DNA of 64,000 bases from Letharia columbiana (taxonomy: Eukaryota; Ascomycota; Lecanoromycetes; Lecanorales; Parmeliaceae). A model generated the notes under the pieces. The model was not told the origin of the DNA, made no database searches, and saw only the letters and a list, made by a program, of their open reading frames with translations. The stretch lies in the NCBI RefSeq assembly GCF_014066305.1, contig NW_023501045.1, forward strand, positions 124,001-188,000. Reading direction: 5' to 3'. Position 1 is the first letter of the stretch; each line of letters begins with the position of its first letter. Positions 58,864-64,000 of this stretch are shown piece by piece. A program made the translations under genes and the position numbers.

Positions 58864-61041
58864 GCTCGAAATTACCGACTAAAAGACTTGCCGGTAGGTC
58901 TCCAAGAGTGATCTATCCCGAATGACTTCCGACACTGACGTAGAAAGAAGTCCCATACAGTTCTATGGCGATAGAGACTTCTTTGCGGCAGTCAATACAC
59001 TCTAACCTTCCCTTTCTTCAGACTCCCTTGCAATTGTCTGTGCCTTAGTGGAGGGATTGCCTAGACCAATGTGACTCCGCCCAGCATTGCTCAAAACGTC
59101 CGTGATGCTCTGAAGGAGAGTGGCAAAGGAATCGCAAGCCTGGTGATTGCGAAGACATGGGATAGATGGGTAGCAAAATGGGGCTTTTGTCAGCGGAGCA
59201 ATCTTACTTCATTAACGCGGTGTGATCGCTTACGAGCAACGTTCAATTAGCCTGTCCCATCCAATTGAAGTTTAGATTGGGAATTTTTTCAAGACCTCCA
59301 CTCCACATCAAGTGTTCAAATATCGTACAAGTAGCCGCCATGTCTAAACGCCCGAGGCCACCCCCTCTGCCTTGCGAATTGCTTGTGCCTGGGATGACGT
59401 TCGCTTTGGATCAGTCTCGTAAAAGCTTAAGATGATACTTGCCTGCTCTACTGGGTAGATAACGACCGTCCGCCTATGCCATGTGCTCGTACTTACCGAA
59501 TAGACCAGCATAAATGCCCCAGAACGTTCCCATCCACTCGTGTCATCAGGCAAACAGGGACCACATCCCACAACCTCGCTACCCCTAGGTAAGAATCCCA
59601 TATACATTCCATCCTCAACACTTCCATGTCAACCGTGAACAAACCGTGTCTATCCCAGCGCTGAGCATGCCTGCACACTACACACGTATCTGCCGAGGCG
59701 TTAAGCTTCCGAAGGAAAGCCCCGCCGGGCGCCGCGAAGACAGTCGACGTAAGCTTCGTCGTCTTCGCCAAACGCTGCCTGGATGGCTTTCATTTGCTTC
59801 GAGGGTAGGACTCGTCGGCGCCCCCCGAGGACTGTGGGATTAGTGTTAGGACACTCACGGTGTAGATGTTTCGCTTCGATCTCAACTGCAAGGGGCTGCG
59901 TGCGATCAATTTGAGCTGCTGTAGGGGTTGATATGGCTGTAAGGAAAACTGAGTCCAGGCTGAGGTAATGAGAGATAAAAATTTCAGGTTGTTTGATGGA
60001 GTTACGGCAGGAATGATGTGTTGAAAAAGATGTAATCAAAGGAATTGGAAGATGATTATGGAATCAATGTGAGTAGGGAGCATGAGATGGAAGAATCGGT
60101 AAGGATCACTGCCTACCATAATCAAAGAGAGCCACGAGTTCTACCAGTCCCAAAGTCTTTCTCACGCTCAACGCCTTATCTCGCAAACCTCCTGCTTTCT
60201 ATCTGCTTGACTTGATCCACTCTTTCCCATTAAGCGACTTTGCATCGACATTGGCAATACACATCCGCAGCGATCAAACGATGGAACTCGTCGCCTTCAG
60301 ACGCAGCATGGCACAAGGAACTTTAGTAGTCCTCTCAAGCGAACGTGCGGGAAAGTAATAATCTTGCTGAACCAACACGCCAGCAGTCATCAAATCTCCC
60401 GGAACGAGTTGGGGCGCCAATAGCAAGCAGGTTCGATTACTGCGTACAAGAGAACAACTGTCTAACATTTCATTGCCTCAATTTTGAACTTGATGCAAGG
60501 TTATTTGAAACGACGTCGTCAAAACCAAATTTTTATTTGCTTTTATGTGGTATGCTTGTTTCCCACCATCCGAAGACTAACGTCCCTAGGTCGTACCTCT
60601 TTTTGAACCCTAGGAAGCCACTAAAAGCTATCGCGTGCGGCGCATGAATACGGAGCGAGAATCGGGACTCTAATAACGTTTTTGCGGGCGAAACTATCTA
60701 TTTACGCCCCAATCGCTAAGCCGGTCTCGGAAGATATCGCGAGACGAGACTTTCCACGAGCGAGGCGCAGCGCCCAATTCGTAAACCGTCGCACAGACAA
60801 CCGTGGTTGCACACCAAATGAGACGTTATATTCTGCACAGCCATTCGCAATACGAGCATCATTTCTTTTCAGCCCCTATCGTCGTTCGTCCCAATGAGTA
60901 CATAACTCGCCCGTATGCCCCAACTCAAACGATCTCGTCACACATAGCACACTCACATTGCCTTCCTCAACCCTCCTCTTGACAAATCCCCTCACTCACT
61001 CACTCACTCACTCACTCATTCACTCATTTTACCTCCTCACA
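58864..61041. other. intergenic region with no supported gene
   Basis: Minus-strand frames at 59344-60039 may hold a small gene (a hydrophobic stretch near the start of the 112-codon frame 60039-59701), but no splice model held up. A TCAC tetranucleotide run lies at 60989-61027, in the leader of the next gene. Confidence 0.35.
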
Positions 61042-61462
61042 ATGCTCGCCTACTCCGCCTACAAAGGCTACAAAAACCACAAAGACAAGAAATCCTCCGA
61101 GCGGCTCGCCGCCGCGGCCGCGGACGAGTCCCAGGGAGTCAGCCCTCCCCCTCAGCAGCAGCAGTACCTTGCACCGCCCCAAGAACAACAACAACAACAA
61201 CAACAACATCATCATCAACAACAACACTATGCGCCCTCTCAGCAGCAGCAGCAGCAGCAGCAGTATAGCGCTCCAATCTATGCGCCTCGTGCTCCGTCAC
61301 CGAGTGAAGGGAAGCTTTCGTACGTATACCCTACTTATTACAGTCAAGAGTGTCCGCTGACGGTGTATCCATAGCAATGCGCAGCCGAGTCTGGAAGCCC
61401 GATGGCAGAACCTGGAGGCAAGGGTGAGCGCGTTGGAGGCTCGGGAGGCGGCGCGGTCGTGA
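61042..61462 (+). CDS. polyglutamine protein with C-terminal coiled coil
   Basis: Two exons, 61042-61319 and 61375-61462, with a 55-bp intron, give 121 residues. The protein starts MLAYSAYKGYKNHKDKK, a basic N-terminus. Two long Gln tracts with interspersed His follow (about residues 40-80), encoded by mixed CAA/CAG repeats. The last ~30 residues, reached only after splicing, have heptad-like Leu spacing (LEARWQNLEARVSALEARE), a short coiled coil. Small proteins of this layout occur in many ascomycetes without a known function. The chosen ATG follows CTCACA. An upstream in-frame ATG at 60958 lies in the TCAC repeat and was not preferred. Confidence 0.75.
61183..61263. repeat. CAA/CAG microsatellite (coding)
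   Basis: Runs of CAA, CAT and CAG encoding the Gln/His tracts of the 61042 gene. Length likely varies between strains. Confidence 0.8.
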
Positions 61463-62021
61463 TAGGGGTTGAGCCAGGAAGAAAGGGGGGGTGGTTGCGT
61501 ACATAGAATGCGGAGTTTGTATGTCGTTCGATTGGTCTAGTTTGAGAATAGCGTCGACTCAGCTGTGACGCCCTACCACGGAGTATCGTTGTCTTACTGT
61601 CATTGCAAGTCCCGCTGTGCTTTTTTGGGGTGGGACGCTAGAGAAAATTGATCAGAATGCCCAAAATGTCCTTTGAACGAATGTGCCTTTTTAAACCATC
61701 CACAGCTGACCTTTTAGCCTAAGTCAGGCACATCGGGAAATTTTTATTTCGCTCCTTTGCAAGCATGGTGTTTTGAGAGGCCGAAATGAATACATTCGAG
61801 GAAGAAAATGAACAAACACCCTCCCCCCCCCAAACATCAACGAAATTTGTGATTTTACATGTTTTAGGGGAAGCTTCCTGGGTTGTTAACCAAAAGGGCG
61901 CTCAATATGATTGAACGAATTGAGAATTTGGCGAATGATTTCGGTGATTTGACTCTATGAATGCGGATTACCGATCAGTATTCCGGAGTTCCGTGGTGGT
62001 TGCACGGAAATGTCCGCGCAA
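61463..62021. other. intergenic sequence
   Basis: No gene supported. It holds a C8 run near 61825. Confidence 0.4.
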
Positions 62022-63427
62022 TCATTCTCCCTTATCAATATAAAGAGGGAGACATTCTCTGCTTCCCTCACTTTCCACAAAGACAAAGTCCAAAGAGATG
62101 TTGACTGTCGCACACATGTCCTTTGACGTGGCCTGTTCACTGTAAGACAGTTCCGTCTCAAAGAGCTGAATGCCGCGAAGGTTAGGGAGAACTTCTCGGG
62201 ACTCTACGAGGCTGGTAAGATGCAGGCGAAGGGCGTTATTGTTGCGATGTTCCCCATGGAGCTTGACCTCTTGTATGGATGGTGGCAAAGAAGTTTGAAA
62301 GTTTTGTACTAGACTGTAGGAGTCTCCGAAAAGGATCATGGTGTCAGTGTCGAGGTGTTCTAAAACGCAAAATGTACATAGACTGCCCATGTACTTCTTC
62401 GTTGTAGACCGTGCTCAGATCTGGAGTGCTCGGAGCTAGTCCTGGGCGCAAGCCAATAGATTGGTGACAATCGAGAAAGGGTCAAAGTCATGCTCCAAAT
62501 GAGGAGAACTCGCAGGCCAATACGTTAAAGACAGGAGCAATCCAAAGCTTTGTAGGAGAAGCATCAGGCGCTGTGGCGGGACATCCCCATAAAATACGTT
62601 CAGATCCGTGACATTTGAGCCTTTCGTTGGCACGATGTCCTCAAGTATCTCACTCGCGCCACCAACCCACGCGGCGTTAACGGTCTTGACTGATGAGAGC
62701 GTGGCCAATAGTTCCATAGTCTTAGGGTCAATAAAAAGGTTGCTGTCAGAAGTACCGATGGTTACGTTGATCAGGCTGGCCAACGGGACCCTGTCAGGGT
62801 ATCTCGCATCTGAGATGCGGCGAATTATCCTCTCAACTCGCGGAGTGAGGTGTGAATCCTGAACATCGATAGACGTGAGATTGGGAAAGAGCGTAAGAGC
62901 AAGCGCAATCAAAACATCTTCCTCTCCCGCTTTGAGGCTTGTAATCCATGAGTCTTTCTCATCATTGGGTATGTACTCGGAACCTCGCACAGCAATTTCG
63001 AATGCGCCACATCCGAGGCTGTATATCCAACGCGCTCCAGCTCACCATCATCGAAATCGTCGTCGCCCCTGGCCCACCCAGCGCAGCCACCATCAATGGT
63101 ATGATGCTGAACGTAGAGCATATTTCAAGGCTCGACCAAGATACTCTTGATAAGTTTCGCCGTAGAGCCGGGCTGCTTGGTATTCAAGGAGGTTGAGAAC
63201 CTCCGCTTGAGGCGTTGATAAGATATTCGATGTATTGCCGTCACAGCGTACAGGTGCTTGTTCACGCAGTAGTAGCTTCCGAGATCAGGCGGTGGCAGGT
63301 ATTGGAGGACCTCGAGATATATTTCGTTCGATAATTGGTGAAACAAGGCATCTTGCCTCTGGGGAAGGTTGTATGGATGAAAAGGGCCGGGTACTAGTAC
63401 TGGGCAAACGCGGTCAGCGGACGTCAT
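62022..63427 (-). pseudogene. broken F-box protein gene
   Basis: Minus strand. The start at 63427 leads into an F-box (LSNEIYLEVLQYLPPPDLGSYYCVNKHLYAV, about residues 32-62; written here only in part: NEIYLEVLQYLPPPDL). A TGA stop follows at 63127-63125, and the register changes before 62990. From 62990 to 62022 a single frame, typical of the leucine-rich part of fungal F-box proteins (LFPNLTSIDV, then MGSLCTFCVLEHLDTDT), is interrupted by TAG at 62438-62436 and TGA at 62417-62415. Both stops sit within an otherwise continuous, family-like sequence (D-stop-LRALQI-stop-ARS) and are explained by C-to-T changes (CAG to TAG, CGA to TGA). The gene is therefore probably dead, although the first disruption could be a missed intron. 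Confidence 0.65.
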
Positions 63428-63838
63428 GCTATTGTGCCAGAGGTTTCAGGCAGATACAGAGCAAGAATGCTCCATCTGGACTTAATATTGGCCCACTGGC
63501 TGCTGTCAAAGTAGCTTGCAATGGTGCTGCTAGATGTTCAATCAGAAGAGTGTGGAGAGTGAAAATCAAGAGTGACTGAGTCTGGTGGATCTGCGCGACC
63601 TGCACAAGCGCATCAGTCGCCCTCCGTAATTCTGGCTTAGTCTTAACTTTTCGGATGAATTCACCGGCAATGGTATGCTGTATACCTTATGGTTGAGATT
63701 GCGCGGCAGAATAACCACCAACCATATGAATACTGTGTGTGGGAGCTTGTAAAGACATCGATAACCCTCAGTTCCACACGCAATAACTACAATTCCTAGT
63801 GGCGCTTGTTCAAACCTCCCGAGCAAACTTCAAATGTA
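63428..63838. other. intergenic sequence
   Basis: An 86-codon minus-strand frame (63826-63566) has no recognised domain. No gene supported. Confidence 0.4.
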
Positions 63839-64000
63839 CGGAGGTTTTAGCAGTTTTTTTAAAAGAAATGATTTAAAACGGGAAAAACCCCACCCTTCTT
63901 CCAAAAAACCAAAAAAAAAAAAAAAACACCTTCCAAAAAAAAATCTTAAAAAAAAAAAAAAATTTTTTTTTATATTTTTTTTTTTTTTTTTTTTTCAAAA
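63839..64000. other. homopolymer-rich contig-end sequence
   Basis: Long runs of A, C and T with little else, unlike any other part of the window. It looks like low-quality read ends at a contig terminus rather than genomic sequence. Confidence 0.6.

Noticed and set aside
63839..64000. telomere or poly(A) tail at the window end
   Set aside because: No TTAGGG-type repeats, and mixed A, C and T runs do not fit a poly(A) insertion.

Overview
The window looks like nuclear DNA of a filamentous ascomycete (Pezizomycotina). Genes carry short introns of 46-126 bp with GT...AG ends and CTAAC/CTAAT-like branch sites. Protein families include a sedolisin, a DUF6604 protein, a BYS1-type protein, a KP4-like secreted protein, a Zn2Cys6 regulator and F-box and SET proteins. 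The DNA is bipartite: gene-bearing stretches of ordinary composition alternate with very AT-rich blocks (1-8720 and 37010-40075) in which CpA is largely replaced by TpA, as expected of repeat-induced point mutation (RIP). I cannot name the species.

Layout. 1-8720: RIP-ruined repeats, chiefly a Ty1/copia element whose gag knuckle, integrase, reverse transcriptase and RNase H can still be read through the damage. 8724-9630: a DUF1275 membrane protein on the minus strand, ending at the edge of the AT-rich block. 12079-13460: a PEP mutase/isocitrate lyase superfamily enzyme. 13461-19900: mostly gene debris, including a broken rhodopsin-type membrane protein gene. 19904-20735: a secreted KP4-like protein. 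24516-26768: a secreted sedolisin protease. 28369-29066: a small beta-carbonic anhydrase-like protein. 31765-33482 and 34259-35670: a divergently arranged Zn2Cys6 regulator and FAD-dependent amine oxidase sharing a 776-bp intergenic region.

37010-40075: a second AT-rich block with strong strand asymmetry. It contains an intact 928-bp non-autonomous LTR element (TRIM-like) with a 5-bp target-site duplication. 40242-45858: a secreted protein of unknown function, a haem-peroxidase-like remnant, a GH128 glycosidase and a BYS1-domain protein. 48046-51067: a 991-residue DUF6604 protein. 51139-54845: two weak hypothetical genes and an eight-repeat ankyrin protein. 55590-57072: a broken SET-domain gene. 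57301-58863: an F-box protein. 61042-61462: a polyglutamine protein. 62022-63427: a second, broken F-box gene. The last ~160 bp are homopolymer runs that look like a contig-end artefact.

Functionally this is an accessory, fast-evolving neighbourhood: secreted proteins, single-copy hypothetical proteins, decaying members of expanded families (F-box, SET, rhodopsin-like) and transposon relics. The best candidates for something undescribed are the TRIM-like element, which has an 11-nt self-complementarity placed where a self-primed retrotransposon would need it, and a ~360-bp dispersed repeat present twice. All exon joins were worked out by hand from frame continuity and splice-site sequence.
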